Source: Frondihabitans sp. PAMC 28766 (lineage in GTDB: Bacteria > Actinomycetota > Actinomycetes > Actinomycetales > Microbacteriaceae). Taken from it: a DNA stretch of 64,000 nucleotides. Both the position numbers and the translations under genes were made by a program. How positions within the stretch are numbered: position 1 is the stretch's first letter; every line of letters begins with the position of its first letter. The notes below the pieces were generated by a model that worked only from the letters and a program-made list of their open reading frames with translations, did not search any database and had not been told where the DNA came from. The stretch lies in NCBI RefSeq assembly GCF_001577365.1, contig NZ_CP014513.1, positions 1,922,001 through 1,986,000 on the forward strand, in the 5' to 3' direction. Below, one piece after another: positions 8,709-20,947 of the stretch.

Positions 8709-9998
8709 TCACTCGTAGCGCGTCGGGATGATGGCTTCGCCGCGGCCCAGGCTGAAGGCCGCCGCAGGCAATTCTCCGAGCGCCGCTTCGCGGTGCTCGC
8801 GCGCGAGCGCAACACCCTCCGGCCCCGTGTAACGCTCGTCGACGACGCCGTCGGTCACGAGCGGCACGAGCAGCGTGCGCTCGGAGGGCTTGACCGTCGT
8901 GTCGCCGACGCGGACGATCTCCTCCGCGGCGACACCCGCGCGACGTGAGCGCACGGCGAACTTGCGGCCGCCGACCGTGGCCTTCTCGGCGGATTTCTTG
9001 CCGACCGAGACCCACCGCCCCGTCGCATCCTGGTGCGCCACGAGCTTGAAGACCATGGACGCCGCGGGATGGCCGGAGCCGGTCACGACACTCGTGCCCA
9101 CGCCGTAGCTGTCGACCGGGGCTGCGCGGAGAGCCGCGATCGTGAATTCGTCGAGGTCGTTGGTCACCGTGATCGTGGTGTTCGACGCACCCAACGAGTC
9201 GAGCTGACTGCGGACGGCGGCGACGAGCTGGGGCAGGTCGCCCGAGTCGATGCGCACCGAGCCGAGCTCCGGGCCGGCGATGGCGACGGCGGTCTCGACC
9301 GCCTCCTCGATGTCGTAGGTGTCGACCAGGAGGGTCGTGCCGGCCCCGAGCGAGTCGACCTGAGCGCGGAACGCCTCCTCTTCGGTGTCGTAGAGCAGCG
9401 TGAACGCGTGGGCAGCGGTGCCCATCGTGGGGATGCCGTAGCGGCGCCCGGCCTCGAGGTTGCTCGTGGCACCGAATCCGGCGATGAATGCGGCGCGGGC
9501 GGCGGCGACGGCGCTCCATTCGCCCGTGCGACGCGAGCCCATCTCGGCAAGGGGCCGACCGCTGGCCGCCGACACCATGCGCGCGGCGGCGCTGGCGACG
9601 GCCGAGTCGTAGTTGAAGACGCTGAGCGCGAGGGTCTCGAGCAGCACGGCCTCGGCGAAGGTCGACTCCAGGATCAGGATCGGCGAGTTCGGAAAGTACG
9701 CCTCGCCTTCGCGGTAGCCCCAGATGCTGCCCGAGAACCGGTAGTCGGCGAGCCAGTCGATGGTCGGTTGGTCGACCACCTTCTCGTCGGCGAGCCACTG
9801 CAGCTCGGGATCACCGAAGCGGAAGCGTTGCAGCTCGTCGAGGAAGCGGCCGGTGCCGGCGACGACGCCGTAGCGGCGCCCGGGCGGGAGACGCCGCGTG
9901 AACACCTCGAAGACGCTCTCGCGGAGGGCTGTCCCGTCTCGGAGCCCGGCCTCGAGCATGGTGAGTTCGTACCGGTCGGTCAGCAGCGCACTGGTCAC
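8709..9998 (-). CDS. pncB: nicotinate phosphoribosyltransferase
   Basis: Converts nicotinate and PRPP to nicotinate mononucleotide, the entry of the NAD salvage (Preiss-Handler) route, in the cytoplasm. The 429 residues match the family in size. Visible hallmarks are [10 protein letters not shown] at the N-terminus, the region [25 protein letters not shown] around 155, and [12 protein letters not shown], which carries the conserved phosphoribosyl-binding Asp. The start at ATG 9998 leaves only the usual few residues before the LTDRYELTM motif. It is divergent from murI, with a 54-bp spacer that must hold both promoters. Confidence 0.93.
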   Translation of the reverse strand: MTSALLTDRYELTMLEAGLRDGTALRESVFEVFTRRLPPGRRYGVVAGTGRFLDELQRFRFGDPELQWLADEKVVDQPTIDWLADYRFSGSIWGYREGEAYFPNSPILILESTFAEAVLLETLALSVFNYDSAVASAAARMVSAASGRPLAEMGSRRTGEWSAVAAARAAFIAGFGATSNLEAGRRYGIPTMGTAAHAFTLLYDTEEEAFRAQVDSLGAGTTLLVDTYDIEEAVETAVAIAGPELGSVRIDSGDLPQLVAAVRSQLDSLGASNTTITVTNDLDEFTIAALRAAPVDSYGVGTSVVTGSGHPAASMVFKLVAHQDATGRWVSVGKKSAEKATVGGRKFAVRSRRAGVAAEEIVRVGDTTVKPSERTLLVPLVTDGVVDERYTGPEGVALAREHREAALGELPAAAFSLGRGEAIIPTRYE

Positions 9999-10052
9999 CC
10001 CGCCAGCCTAGGCCTGAGCGACCTGCGGGGTGCTCCCGGTAGGGTTGGCCGC

Positions 10053-10931
10053 GTGATCGACGAGCGCAGCGCGGCTTCGGACGACGCCCCCATCGGCGTC
10101 TTCGACTCGGGCGTCGGCGGGCTCACGGTGTCTCGGGCCATCATCGACCAGCTGCCCCGCGAGTCGATCCTCTACGTCGGCGACACCGACCACATGCCCT
10201 ACGGCCCGAAGCCGATCGCCGAAGTTCGCGAGTACGCGCTCGCCGTGATGGACGATCTCGTCGCCCAGGGCGTCAAGCTGCTCGTGATCGCCTGCAACAC
10301 CGCCTCCGCCGCCGTCCTCCGTGACGCGCGCGAGCGGTACACCGGGCCGCACGGCATCCCGGTCGTCGAGGTGATCCAGCCGGCCGTCCGCGCCGCGATG
10401 AAGGCCACGCGATCGAAGCGCGTCGGCGTGATCGGTACGGCGGGCACCGTCAACTCGCGCGCCTACGAGGACGCCTTCGCCGCCGCCCCCGACCTCGAGC
10501 TCTTCACCCAGGCCTGCCCGCGCTTCGTCGAGTTCGTCGAGCGCGGCGACACCTCGAGCCCTGAGCTGCGAGCCGTCGCCGAGGAGTACCTCGCGCCACT
10601 CCGAGACGCCCGCATCGACACCCTCGTGCTCGGCTGCACGCACTACCCGCTGATGAGTGCGGCGATCCAGTACGTCGTGGGCCCCGACGTCCGACTCGTC
10701 TCGAGCGCTGAAGAGACAGCCCACGACGTCTACTCGACGCTCGTCGCGCACGGGATCGAGCGGCGGCAGGATGCCGAGGCGCCTCACTACGACTTCCAGG
10801 CCACCGGCCCCGACCAGCAGGGGTTCATCCGCCTGGCCAAGCGATTCCTCGGCCCCGAGGTCTCGACCGTGAGCCATCTCGAGACCGGCACCATCGATCT
10901 TCCGGCCGGGTTCGCCCGCGCCCGCCAGTGA
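10053..10931 (+). CDS. murI: glutamate racemase
   Basis: Makes D-glutamate for peptidoglycan from L-glutamate, using two cysteines as acid/base. Of 292 residues, [13 protein letters not shown] lies near the N-terminus, the first catalytic Cys is in VIACNTASA and the second in VLGCTHYPL. The start is GTG 10053; the longer open frame upstream is the antisense of pncB. The gene is followed after 23 bp by rph and then rdgB in the same direction, an order common in actinobacteria, so it is probably the first gene of a murI-rph-rdgB operon. Confidence 0.95.
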   Translation: MIDERSAASDDAPIGVFDSGVGGLTVSRAIIDQLPRESILYVGDTDHMPYGPKPIAEVREYALAVMDDLVAQGVKLLVIACNTASAAVLRDARERYTGPHGIPVVEVIQPAVRAAMKATRSKRVGVIGTAGTVNSRAYEDAFAAAPDLELFTQACPRFVEFVERGDTSSPELRAVAEEYLAPLRDARIDTLVLGCTHYPLMSAAIQYVVGPDVRLVSSAEETAHDVYSTLVAHGIERRQDAEAPHYDFQATGPDQQGFIRLAKRFLGPEVSTVSHLETGTIDLPAGFARARQ

Positions 10932-10954
10932 CCCCGACCAAGGAGACAATCCGA

Positions 10955-11683
10955 ATGACAACCCGCGCCGACGGCCGCCAGGCCGACCAGCTCCGCGAGA
11001 TCACCATCGAGACCGGCTGGAGCGCCCAGGCCGAAGGCAGCGCCCTCATCAGCTTCGGCGCGACGAAGGTGCTCTGCACCGCGTCGTTCACGAACGGCGT
11101 GCCGCGCTGGCTCGCGGGCAAGGGCAAGGGCTGGGTCACCGCCGAGTACGCGATGCTGCCCCGCGCCACCAACTCGCGCAACGACCGCGAGAGCGTCAAG
11201 GGCAAGATCGGCGGCCGCACCCACGAGATCTCTCGCCTGATCGGCCGGAGCCTCCGTGCCGTCGTCGACACGAAGGCGCTGGGCGAGAACACGATCGTGC
11301 TCGACTGCGACGTGCTGCAGGCGGACGGCGGCACCCGCACCGCCGCGATCACCGGCGCCTACGTCGCGTTGGCGCAGGCCATCGAGTGGGGCCGCGACAA
11401 GAAGTTCATCGGCCAGAAGGCCACCCCGCTCAGCGACAGCGTCTCGGCGATCTCGGTCGGCATCATCGACGGCGAGCCGATGCTCGACCTCGCCTACGTC
11501 GAAGACGTGCGCGCCGAGACCGACATGAACGTCGTCGTCACAGGCGGAGGCAAATTCGTCGAGGTGCAGGGCACCGCCGAGGGAGCCCCCTTCGACCGCG
11601 ACGAGCTCGACTCGCTGCTCGACCTGGCGATCGGCGGCACGGTCGACCTGGCCCGCTACCAGCGGAAGGCCCTGGGTCTCTGA
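10955..11683 (+). CDS. rph: ribonuclease PH
   Basis: Phosphorolytic 3'-5' exoribonuclease that trims tRNA 3' ends. Of 242 residues, [17 protein letters not shown] at the N-terminus, the RNA-binding [16 protein letters not shown] stretch and [14 protein letters not shown] in the core are family signatures. I take ATG 10955, preceded by AAGGAGA about 8 bp upstream, rather than the in-frame ATG at 10928 that overlaps murI. The stop overlaps the start of rdgB by one base (TGATG), indicating coupling. Confidence 0.95.
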   Translation: MTTRADGRQADQLREITIETGWSAQAEGSALISFGATKVLCTASFTNGVPRWLAGKGKGWVTAEYAMLPRATNSRNDRESVKGKIGGRTHEISRLIGRSLRAVVDTKALGENTIVLDCDVLQADGGTRTAAITGAYVALAQAIEWGRDKKFIGQKATPLSDSVSAISVGIIDGEPMLDLAYVEDVRAETDMNVVVTGGGKFVEVQGTAEGAPFDRDELDSLLDLAIGGTVDLARYQRKALGL

Positions 11684-12306
11684 TGGTGCAGGTCGTGCTC
11701 GCCACCCACAACAGCCACAAGGTCGACGAGCTGCGTCGCATCCTGGGGCCCGCTCTCGACGGTGTCGAGCTGCTCACCTACGACGGCCCCGAGCCGGTCG
11801 AAGACGGCGACACGTTCGAGGCCAACGCGCTCATCAAGGCGCGAGCGGCCTCCGCCTTCACCGGCCTGCCGGCGATCGCCGACGACTCCGGCATCGCGGT
11901 CGACGCGCTCGACGGGGCGCCCGGCATCCACTCGGCGCGCTACGCCGGCACCCGCGACGACGGCGACAACCTGCGGCTGCTGCTGACGAACCTCGGCGAC
12001 CGCACCGATCGCGCCGCGCAGTTCGTCTGCGCTGCGGCCCTCGTCGTGCCGCCGCCCGTCGGCGCCGTGGGGCCCGACGGCCCCGACTCGGCCGCTGCGA
12101 GCGACGAGGACGTCGAGCTGGCCACCTGGCCCGGCTCGGTCTTGACCGAGGCGACAGGATCCGGCGGCTTCGGTTACGACCCGATCTTCCGCCCCGAGGG
12201 CGAGACCCGCTCGGCCGCCGAGTTGACGCAGGCCGAGAAGGACGCTGCGAGCCACCGCGCGCAGGCGTTCACGGCGCTCGCGCCGCGCATCGCCGCGCTC
12301 GCGTAG
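11683..12306 (+). CDS. rdgB: non-canonical purine NTP pyrophosphatase, RdgB/HAM1 family
   Basis: Hydrolyses ITP, dITP and XTP to monophosphates, keeping deaminated purines out of nucleic acids. Of 207 residues, the start VQVVLATHNSHKVDEL, the central AIADDSGIAVDAL with the catalytic Asp pair, and GSGGFGYDPIF are diagnostic. There is a somewhat longer, Pro/Ala-rich loop around residues 125-145 (VVPPPVGAVGPDGPDS) compared with E. coli RdgB. It is translationally coupled to rph; downstream are two 41-bp hairpin repeats that may end the transcript. Confidence 0.94.
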   Translation: MVQVVLATHNSHKVDELRRILGPALDGVELLTYDGPEPVEDGDTFEANALIKARAASAFTGLPAIADDSGIAVDALDGAPGIHSARYAGTRDDGDNLRLLLTNLGDRTDRAAQFVCAAALVVPPPVGAVGPDGPDSAAASDEDVELATWPGSVLTEATGSGGFGYDPIFRPEGETRSAAELTQAEKDAASHRAQAFTALAPRIAALA

Positions 12307-12324
12307 CGGCGCGTCGCTGGCCGG

Positions 12325-12365
12325 CACCCGCGTGCGGCCTTCGCGCCGCGCCTAGGGCGGGTGCG
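12325..12365. repeat. 41-bp hairpin repeat, copy 1
   Basis: Identical over 41 bp to 12466-12506. Positions 1-7 (CACCCGC) pair with 33-39 (GCGGGTG) and an inner GCGGC/GCCGC pair forms a nested stem. It lies just after rdgB, in the convergent gap before the DedA gene, where it could act as a terminator or be a REP-like repeat. No gene is seen in 12307-12541. Confidence 0.85.
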
Positions 12366-12465
12366 GCTGCGTGGTGGGCGCTGCGGCTGCCCCGTGGGAG
12401 GTGCGGTCGCCGGCAGGAGGTGTGGTGACCTGCGTGGGTGCAGTCCCCGCGGCGAGTGCGGGCGA

Positions 12466-12506
12466 CACCCGCGTGCGGCCTTCGCGCCGCGCCTAGGGCG
12501 GGTGCG
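12466..12506. repeat. 41-bp hairpin repeat, copy 2
   Basis: Second, identical copy of the 41-bp dyad at 12325-12365, in the same orientation, offset by 141 bp. It lies 36 bp past the stop of the minus-strand DedA gene, so each convergent gene has one hairpin near its 3' end. Confidence 0.85.
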
Positions 12507-12541
12507 ACGGCCCGGCGTGTGGTGCGGCCGTCCGGCCGGGG

Positions 12542-13345
12542 CTACTCGGCGGGGCGGACGGGTGCAGGCTCGGGCTGCGGCTCGCCGTGCTGCGGCGGCT
12601 CGTCGGCGGCGCGCGAGGGCGCGTCGGAAGCGTCCGACGAATCGGCGGCGGCAGCCTTCGCCTTGCGGCTCGTGCGCCACACCGACAGGCCGATCGGCAC
12701 GATCGAGACGACGACGGCGGCCAGCAGCACGAAGTCGATGTACTTCTCGACGAAGTGTGCCACCGGCGGGATGTGCCCGAATCCGAAGCCCAGCATGGTG
12801 ATGCCGAAGCCCCACGCGAGGGCGCCGATCGCGTTGAAGAGCGAGTAGCGCCGGTAGCGCATGTGCGAGACGCCGGCGAGGATCGGCGTGAACGTGCGCA
12901 CGACCGGCACGAACCGGGCGAGGATCACCGCGAACGGGCCGAAACGGTCGAAGAACGCGTTGGCGCGCTGCACGTTCTCGGACGAGAAGAGGCCGCTCTC
13001 TTTTCGCTCGAAGACGCGCGGGCCGATCTTGTGCCCGATCAGGTAGCCGAGCTCGCCGCCGAGGAAGGCAGCCAGCGCGATTGCCAGGGCGATCACCCAG
13101 ATCGGCACGCCGAGGTTGTCCCTGCCGGTCGCCGACAGGACGCCGAGGATCACGAGCAGCGTGTCGCCGGGGAAGATGAATCCGACCAGCAGGCCGGTCT
13201 CGGCGAAGATGATGGCGCAGACGCCCAGCACGGCCCACGGCCCGAAGGCGTGGATGAGGTGCTCGGGGCTCAGGAACGAGAGCGTCGACGCCGGCAGACC
13301 CGTGGTGAGCGATGCCAGATGCGATGCGAGGAGCTGCGGAAGCAT
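12542..13345 (-). CDS. DedA family membrane protein
   Basis: Polytopic membrane protein of the DedA/VTT superfamily (267 residues); some members move undecaprenyl phosphate or phospholipids across the membrane. Hallmarks are an acidic residue in AETGLLVGFIFPGDTLLV, the GGELGYLIG segment, and the RFVPVVRTFTPILAG block, with Arg and Pro conserved in the family. There are about four to five hydrophobic helices, then a charged Ala/Glu/Pro-rich cytoplasmic tail of about 50 residues. The gene stands alone; the flanking hairpin repeat at 12466-12506 may terminate it. A second, divergent DedA-family gene lies at 27044-27757. Confidence 0.9.
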   Translation of the reverse strand: MLPQLLASHLASLTTGLPASTLSFLSPEHLIHAFGPWAVLGVCAIIFAETGLLVGFIFPGDTLLVILGVLSATGRDNLGVPIWVIALAIALAAFLGGELGYLIGHKIGPRVFERKESGLFSSENVQRANAFFDRFGPFAVILARFVPVVRTFTPILAGVSHMRYRRYSLFNAIGALAWGFGITMLGFGFGHIPPVAHFVEKYIDFVLLAAVVVSIVPIGLSVWRTSRKAKAAAADSSDASDAPSRAADEPPQHGEPQPEPAPVRPAE

Positions 13346-13527
13346 GATGTGTCTTTCGTCGTTCGCGGTGCAGCTGTCGTTCGAGAGCCTGTGATCCTCA
13401 CCAGCTTAACCGACGCCGCATAGGAACGGAGAGGGTTGCAACCGAGGACGGGACCAGGGGACCACGCGGATGCACCCAGAGGATGACCTCCGCGGGACGT
13501 AGGACTCTGGTCGACGAGGGGGTCGCG

Positions 13528-13617
13528 ATGCCCGCTGCCCTGACCTGGACGGACGACGGCAAGGCTCATACGATCACGTGGCTGCTCGACGGTTCGATGG
13601 TGATGACGGACGACTGA
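13528..13617 (+). CDS. possible 29-residue small protein
   Basis: A short open frame starting at ATG 13528, preceded at good spacing by GAGGGGG. The product is 29 residues and contains a protein-like run, ALTWTDDGKAHTITWLL. An in-frame ATG at 13483 would give 44 residues. No family is recognised. It sits in the 317-bp gap between the divergent DedA gene and the convergent tRNA-Leu, which is otherwise without a recognisable feature. Confidence 0.3.
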   Translation: MPAALTWTDDGKAHTITWLLDGSMVMTDD

Positions 13618-13662
13618 CCGCCCAAGGTCGACACGGCGCGGGAGCACGGTGGGCGGAGACAG

Positions 13663-13744
13663 TGCGGGAGAAGGGACTTGAACCCTCACGCTCGAAAGCA
13701 CAGGAACCTAAATCCTGCGTGTCTGCCAATTCCACCACTCCCGC
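13663..13744 (-). tRNA. tRNA-Leu (anticodon UAG)
   Basis: On the minus strand this folds as a class II tRNA: acceptor stem GCGGGAG/CTCCCGC, D-arm region TGGTGGAATTGGCAGAC, anticodon stem AGGA/TCCT around loop TTTAGGT (anticodon UAG, G37), a long variable arm, and T-arm GGGTTCAAGTCCC. The discriminator base is A at 13663. No CCA is encoded; the next bases are CT, as is common in actinobacteria. It reads CUN leucine codons. Confidence 0.95.
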
Positions 13745-13790
13745 GGCCGGCTCAGTTTAGCCGAGAGGGGCCCGCGCTTACACTGGACGG

Positions 13791-14933
13791 ATGAAGGTTC
13801 TGGCAGCGATGAGCGGCGGCGTCGACTCCGCCGTGGCGGCCGCGCGCGCGGTCGATGCGGGTCACGACGTGGTCGGGGTGCACCTGGCGTTGAGCCGGAT
13901 GCCCGGCACGCTCCGCACGGGCAGCCGCGGGTGCTGCACCATCGAAGACTCGATGGACGCCCAGCGCGCGGCCAACATGATCGGCATCCCGTATTACGTG
14001 TGGGACTTCTCGGAGCGCTTCAAGCTCGACGTCGTCGACGACTTCGTCGCCGAGTACACCGCCGGCCGCACCCCCAACCCGTGCATGCGCTGCAACGAGA
14101 AGATCAAGTTCGCCGCCCTGCTCGAGAAGGCCGTGGCCCTCGGGTTCGACGCGGTCGCCACCGGCCATTACGCCTCGATCGTGACCGATGTCGACGGCAA
14201 CAAAGAGCTCCACCGAGCGAGTGCCTGGGCGAAAGACCAGTCGTACGTCCTCGGCGTCCTGACGAAGGAGCAGATCGACCACTCGATGTTCCCGTTGGGG
14301 GCGACCCCATCGAAGGCCGAGGTGCGCGCCGAGGCGGCCGCTCGCGGCTTCACCGTCGCGCAGAAGCCCGACAGCCACGACATCTGCTTCATCCCCGACG
14401 GCGACACCCGCGGCTGGCTCGCCGACCGGGTCGGCGCAGAGCAGGGCGAGATCGTCGACCGCACCGGCGCGGTGATCGGCAGCCATGAGGGCGCCCACGC
14501 GTTCACCGTCGGACAGCGCAAGGGCCTCAACATCGGCTTCCCGTCAGACGACGGCAAGCCGCGCTTCGTGCTCGAGGTGCGCCCGAAAGACAACACCGTC
14601 GTGGTCGGCCCGAAAGAGGCGCTCGACATCGCCGAGATCGCAGGCAGCAAGTTCTCGTGGGCAGGCAAGGCTCCGCAGGATGCCACGGTGCCGTTCGACT
14701 GCGACGTCCAGATCCGCGCGCACTCCGACCCGGTGCCGGCAGTGGCCCGAGTGACGGTGGTCGACGGTAAGAAGGGTGTGTCAGTCCAACAGCTGGTCAT
14801 CACCCCACACGAGCCGCTCAACGGAGTGGCTCCCGGTCAGACGGCGGTCGTCTACGTGGGCACGCGAGTGCTCGGGCAGTGCACGATCGACACGACGACC
14901 TCGGCACTTCCCATCCCCGTCCCTGCGCTTTAG
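13791..14933 (+). CDS. mnmA: tRNA 2-thiouridine(34) synthase MnmA
   Basis: Thiolates the wobble uridine of tRNA-Lys/Glu/Gln. Of 380 residues, the PP-loop SGGVDS lies at 8-13 for ATP binding, and the cysteine pair used in sulfur transfer is C101 in [13 protein letters not shown] and C200 in [10 protein letters not shown]. The GCC pair near 47-49 and the GHYAS motif are also typical. The start is ATG 13791. The gene is followed 9 bp later by ligA in the same direction, so the two may be co-transcribed. The tRNA-Leu gene lies divergently upstream. Confidence 0.95.
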   Translation: MKVLAAMSGGVDSAVAAARAVDAGHDVVGVHLALSRMPGTLRTGSRGCCTIEDSMDAQRAANMIGIPYYVWDFSERFKLDVVDDFVAEYTAGRTPNPCMRCNEKIKFAALLEKAVALGFDAVATGHYASIVTDVDGNKELHRASAWAKDQSYVLGVLTKEQIDHSMFPLGATPSKAEVRAEAAARGFTVAQKPDSHDICFIPDGDTRGWLADRVGAEQGEIVDRTGAVIGSHEGAHAFTVGQRKGLNIGFPSDDGKPRFVLEVRPKDNTVVVGPKEALDIAEIAGSKFSWAGKAPQDATVPFDCDVQIRAHSDPVPAVARVTVVDGKKGVSVQQLVITPHEPLNGVAPGQTAVVYVGTRVLGQCTIDTTTSALPIPVPAL

Positions 14934-17242
<2,309 letters not shown>

Positions 17243-17374
17243 GGGGACAGTTCGTGATGGATTCGCCGCTGGGGTGGTCACAACGACTGCGGCATCCGTA
17301 AACTCTGTGCTAGCGCATCGATCCTGTCTGTAGGGGTACGGGACCCGGGTGCGCTGCAAAGGGGATAGACCCGA

Positions 17375-18922
17375 TTGCTGTTCTTCGCCGCAGCCATCCT
17401 GTACTCCTCGGTCCACCTACTGGGTGCCGCCGGGACCGTCGCCGCGCCCGCGCACGAGCCGACGATGACAGGGCACACCCACAGCGCGATCGTCGCCGTG
17501 AACGCCGACGTGACGCCTGAGAGCGCGCCTGCGGCAGGCGGCGCCTCGGCGACGCCGGTCACCTCCGACATCACCCTCCAGGCACCCGTGGAGGGTGCCC
17601 CGGTGCACTCCTCGACACTCGTCGCCTGCGGTGCCGCGCACGGCCGCTACCCCGGCGCGTCGGCCGCCGCGTCGATCCACGCCGACGACTGCCTCGTGCA
17701 GCTCGCCGAGGCGTCGACGTCGCAGCTCGACCGCTTCGGCGCCTCGCTCCACGACGACACCGCCCAAGACGTCGACTTCGCGACCGTCGTGTCGGAGGAG
17801 GGCACGCCCGTCCAGGTGTCCGACTGGTGGTCGACACTCGGCCCCGAACGTCAGAACGCCCTCGTGCACGCGATGCCCGGTGTCGTCGGCAACCTCGAGG
17901 GGGTCCCGTACACGACCCGCGACACCGCGAACCGCCTCACGCTGCATCGCGCGATCGACGAGATCACTCACGTGCAGACTCTCGCCAAGGTGGGTCTGGC
18001 CTTGTTCGGCGGCGACGCCCGGCGCCTCACGATGCTGCAGCAGATCTCCCTCGCCCTCCAGCGCGGGCGCGAGAACGACGACGCACGGCGGCAGCTGATC
18101 TCTCTCGACACCGTCTTCCCCGGCCGCGCCGCGGTCTCGGTCGGCGACCTCGACACCGCCGACAACGTCACCCTGATGGTGCCGGGCATGCTCTACACGG
18201 TCTCGAACCAGATCACCTTCTGGACGGATCGCGCAGCCGACCTCCACAGCGAGCAGGATTTCTACTCCAACGCGCTCGCGACCTCGACGACGGCCCCGAC
18301 CACGTCGGCGACCGTCGCGTGGATGGGCTACCGCACACCGGGCCTCACCAACTTCATGACCCTGAACCTCGCCCGCGCCGGCGCAGTGCACCTCGAAGAC
18401 GCCGTCGAGGGCCTCGACGCCGACCGCCGCGGCGACGCCCCGCGGGTCAACATCATCGCGCACTCGTACGGCTCGACCACGGCGACCATCGCCCTGTCGA
18501 ACCACACGATCCACGTCGACTCGCTGACGGTGCTCGGCTCGCCCGGCAGCGTCGTGCCACGGGCCTCCGACCTCGCAGTGGCCAAGGGCGGCGTCTACGC
18601 GGCGGCGGCGGCGCTCGATCCGGTGGCCGGCAGCGGCTTCTTCGGCGTCGACCCGGGCTCGACGGCGTTCGGCGCGACCCTCCTCGACGTGGCGGGCGGC
18701 ACCGATCCCTTCACCGAGCAGGCGCTCTCGCCGACGTTCGTGCACAACTCGTACTTCTGGCCGGGCACCGAGTCGGTGCACAACCTGGCCCTGATCGGCA
18801 TCGGCCACGGCGCCCTCGCCGGCGGCCGCGTGCCCGACCCGAATGCGCCCGAGCAGGCGACGAGCCCGTCACTGGCCTTCGTGCGGCCCCAGGACGTCTC
18901 GCGAGAGCTGCAGACGGCCTGA
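17375..18922 (+). CDS. secreted alpha/beta hydrolase, DUF1023 type
   Basis: A 515-residue probable exported hydrolase. The N-terminus LFFAAAILYSSVHLLG is a signal peptide or anchor. The nucleophile elbow HSYGS lies at about residue 367 (VNIIAHSYGSTTATIALS), and a C-terminal SVHNLALIGIGHG supplies a possible catalytic His. The conserved ...VMVPGM region and SLGSPG-like step match actinobacterial DUF1023 proteins. The start is TTG 17375: an in-frame TAG lies just upstream and AAAGGGG is about 10 bp before it. The substrate is unknown. It lies between ligA and gatC; no link to either is evident. Confidence 0.75.
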   Translation: MLFFAAAILYSSVHLLGAAGTVAAPAHEPTMTGHTHSAIVAVNADVTPESAPAAGGASATPVTSDITLQAPVEGAPVHSSTLVACGAAHGRYPGASAAASIHADDCLVQLAEASTSQLDRFGASLHDDTAQDVDFATVVSEEGTPVQVSDWWSTLGPERQNALVHAMPGVVGNLEGVPYTTRDTANRLTLHRAIDEITHVQTLAKVGLALFGGDARRLTMLQQISLALQRGRENDDARRQLISLDTVFPGRAAVSVGDLDTADNVTLMVPGMLYTVSNQITFWTDRAADLHSEQDFYSNALATSTTAPTTSATVAWMGYRTPGLTNFMTLNLARAGAVHLEDAVEGLDADRRGDAPRVNIIAHSYGSTTATIALSNHTIHVDSLTVLGSPGSVVPRASDLAVAKGGVYAAAAALDPVAGSGFFGVDPGSTAFGATLLDVAGGTDPFTEQALSPTFVHNSYFWPGTESVHNLALIGIGHGALAGGRVPDPNAPEQATSPSLAFVRPQDVSRELQTA

Positions 18923-19026
18923 CCTGCTGCTGCTGCCCGCGGGGCCGGGTGCGGCGGCCCGCTGAGACACAGGCTGGCCCTAATAGACTCTCCGGGTACC
19001 CCCGACAGCAACTGTGACGGAGCCGC

Positions 19027-19326
19027 ATGTCTGAAATCACGCGCGAGCAGGTCGAGCACCTCGCCGGTCTCGCCCGAATCGCCCTCACCCCCGACGAGGT
19101 CGACAGGATGACGAGCGAGCTCGGCCTCATCGTCGACAGCATCGCCAAGGTGCAGGAGGTCGCAGGGCAAGACGTGCCCGCGACCAGCCACCCGATCCCG
19201 CTCTCGAACGTGTTCCGCGACGACGTCGTCGGCGAGACGCTGACGCAGGAGCAGGCGCTCGAGGGCGCCCCCGAACACGACGGCAGCCGCTTCAAGGTGA
19301 GCGCCATCCTGGGAGAAGAGCAGTGA
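19027..19326 (+). CDS. gatC: Asp-tRNA(Asn)/Glu-tRNA(Gln) amidotransferase subunit C
   Basis: Small subunit (99 residues) that ties GatA to GatB in the transamidosome converting Glu-tRNA(Gln) to Gln-tRNA(Gln), and Asp-tRNA(Asn) in some species. The typical start [20 protein letters not shown] and the P.SNVFRDD motif with EGAPE are present. First gene of gatCAB. Its last eight codons (SAILGEEQ) and stop lie in a 28-bp sequence that is repeated exactly 65 bp downstream, where it forms the gatA ribosome site and start. Confidence 0.95.
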   Translation: MSEITREQVEHLAGLARIALTPDEVDRMTSELGLIVDSIAKVQEVAGQDVPATSHPIPLSNVFRDDVVGETLTQEQALEGAPEHDGSRFKVSAILGEEQ

Positions 19327-19391
19327 GCGCCGCAGAGTCAACGCACGACTGCCAGATCCGTCCGAGCGCCATCCTGGGAGAAGAGCAGTGA
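19299..19391 (+). repeat. 28-bp perfect direct repeat at the gatC-gatA junction
   Basis: Copies at 19299-19326 and 19364-19391 are identical over 28 bp. Copy 1 is the end of gatC, including its stop. Copy 2 supplies GGGAGAAGAG as ribosome site and the GTG of gatA. Between them runs a 22-residue open frame (GTG 19323 to TGA 19391) that ends in the same SAILGEEQ peptide as GatC. A 65-bp tandem duplication would explain this. Confidence 0.85.
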
Positions 19392-20947
19392 CAGACACGG
19401 TGCCGACCGACGGCCTCATCCGCCTGACCGCTGCCGACCTCGCCTCCAAGCTCGCGAGCCGCGAGGTCTCGAGCGTCGAGGTCACGAAGGCGCACCTCGA
19501 CCGCATCGCCGCGGTCGACGGCGACGTGCACGCGTTCCTCCACGTCAGCGAGAACGCTCTGGCGACGGCTGCGGCCATCGACGAGCGCCGCGCGTCCGGC
19601 GAGCAGCTCGGCGAGCTGGCCGGCGTGCCGATCGCCATCAAAGACGTGCTCTGCACGATCGACATGCCGTCGACCTCCGGCTCGAAGATCCTCGAGGGCT
19701 GGGTGCCGCCGTACGACGCCACCGTCGTCGCGAAGCTTCGCGCGGCCGACCTCGTGCCGCTCGGCAAGACCAACATGGACGAGTTCGCGATGGGCTCGTC
19801 GACCGAGTTCTCGGCCTACGGCCCGACCCACAACCCGTGGAACCTCGACCGCATCCCCGGCGGCTCGGGCGGCGGTTCGGCCGCGGCCGTCGCGGCCTTC
19901 GAGGCGCCGCTGGCCCTCGGCAGCGACACCGGCGGCTCGATCCGCCAGCCGGGCGCCGTCACGGGCACGGTCGGAGTGAAGCCCACCTACGGCTCGGTCA
20001 GCCGATACGGCGCGATCGCGCTCGCCTCCTCGCTCGACCAGGTCGGCCCCGTCAGCCGCACGGTGCTCGACTCCGCCCTTCTGCACGACGTCATCAAGGG
20101 CCACGACCGACGAGACTCCACCTCGCTGCCCGACGAGTGGCCGTCGTTCGCCGACGCCGCCCGCGCAGGTCTCGCCCCCGACTCCCTCAGGGGCGTCAAG
20201 GTCGGCGTCGTCAAAGAGCTGAACGGCGAGGGCTTCCAGGCCGGGGTCACGACCCGCTTCGCCGAAGCCGTGGCCACACTGGCGGCGGCAGGAGCCGAGA
20301 TCGTCGAGGTCTCCGCCCCCAGCTTCGAGTACGCCATCAGCGCCTACTACCTCATCCTCCCCGCCGAGGCCTCCTCCAACCTCGCGAAGTTCGACTCCGT
20401 GCGCTTCGGCCTCCGGGTCAACCCCGAGGGCGGCGGCACGGTCGAAGACGTGATGAGCGCCACGCGCGAGGCCGGCTTCGGCCCCGAAGTCAAGCGCCGC
20501 ATCATCCTCGGCACCTACGCGCTGAGCGCCGGCTACTACGACGCCTACTACGGCAGCGCACAGAAGGTGCGCACCCTCGTGCAGCGCGACTTCACCCGCC
20601 TGTTCGACGAGGTCGACATCCTGATCTCGCCGTCGGCGCCCACCACGGCCTTCCCGATCGGCGAGAAGATCGACGACCCGCTGGCCATGTACCTCAACGA
20701 CCTCACGACGATCCCGGCGAACCTGGCCGGCATCCCGGGCCTCACGCTGCCCATGGGTCTCGCCGAGGAGGACGACCTGCCCACGGGCCTTCAGCTAATG
20801 GCGCCGGCCCGCGCAGACGCTCGCCTCTACACGTACGGTGCCGCGCTCGAGCAGCTGTTCGAGGCATCCTGGGGTCGCACCCTGATCTCGCAGGCGCCGA
20901 GCCTCAGCTTCACCGAACAGTCCGCCGCGACAGAAGGAGTGGTCTGA
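19388..20947 (+). CDS. gatA: Asp-tRNA(Asn)/Glu-tRNA(Gln) amidotransferase subunit A
   Basis: Glutaminase subunit that frees ammonia from glutamine for the tRNA-dependent amidation. A 519-residue amidase-signature protein: catalytic Lys in VPIAIKDVL, cis-Ser in [13 protein letters not shown], nucleophilic Ser in [12 protein letters not shown]. The start is GTG 19388 with GGGAGAAGAG upstream, inside the second copy of the 28-bp repeat. The stop overlaps the gatB ATG by one base (TGATG), so gatA and gatB are translationally coupled. Confidence 0.95.
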   Translation: MTDTVPTDGLIRLTAADLASKLASREVSSVEVTKAHLDRIAAVDGDVHAFLHVSENALATAAAIDERRASGEQLGELAGVPIAIKDVLCTIDMPSTSGSKILEGWVPPYDATVVAKLRAADLVPLGKTNMDEFAMGSSTEFSAYGPTHNPWNLDRIPGGSGGGSAAAVAAFEAPLALGSDTGGSIRQPGAVTGTVGVKPTYGSVSRYGAIALASSLDQVGPVSRTVLDSALLHDVIKGHDRRDSTSLPDEWPSFADAARAGLAPDSLRGVKVGVVKELNGEGFQAGVTTRFAEAVATLAAAGAEIVEVSAPSFEYAISAYYLILPAEASSNLAKFDSVRFGLRVNPEGGGTVEDVMSATREAGFGPEVKRRIILGTYALSAGYYDAYYGSAQKVRTLVQRDFTRLFDEVDILISPSAPTTAFPIGEKIDDPLAMYLNDLTTIPANLAGIPGLTLPMGLAEEDDLPTGLQLMAPARADARLYTYGAALEQLFEASWGRTLISQAPSLSFTEQSAATEGVV

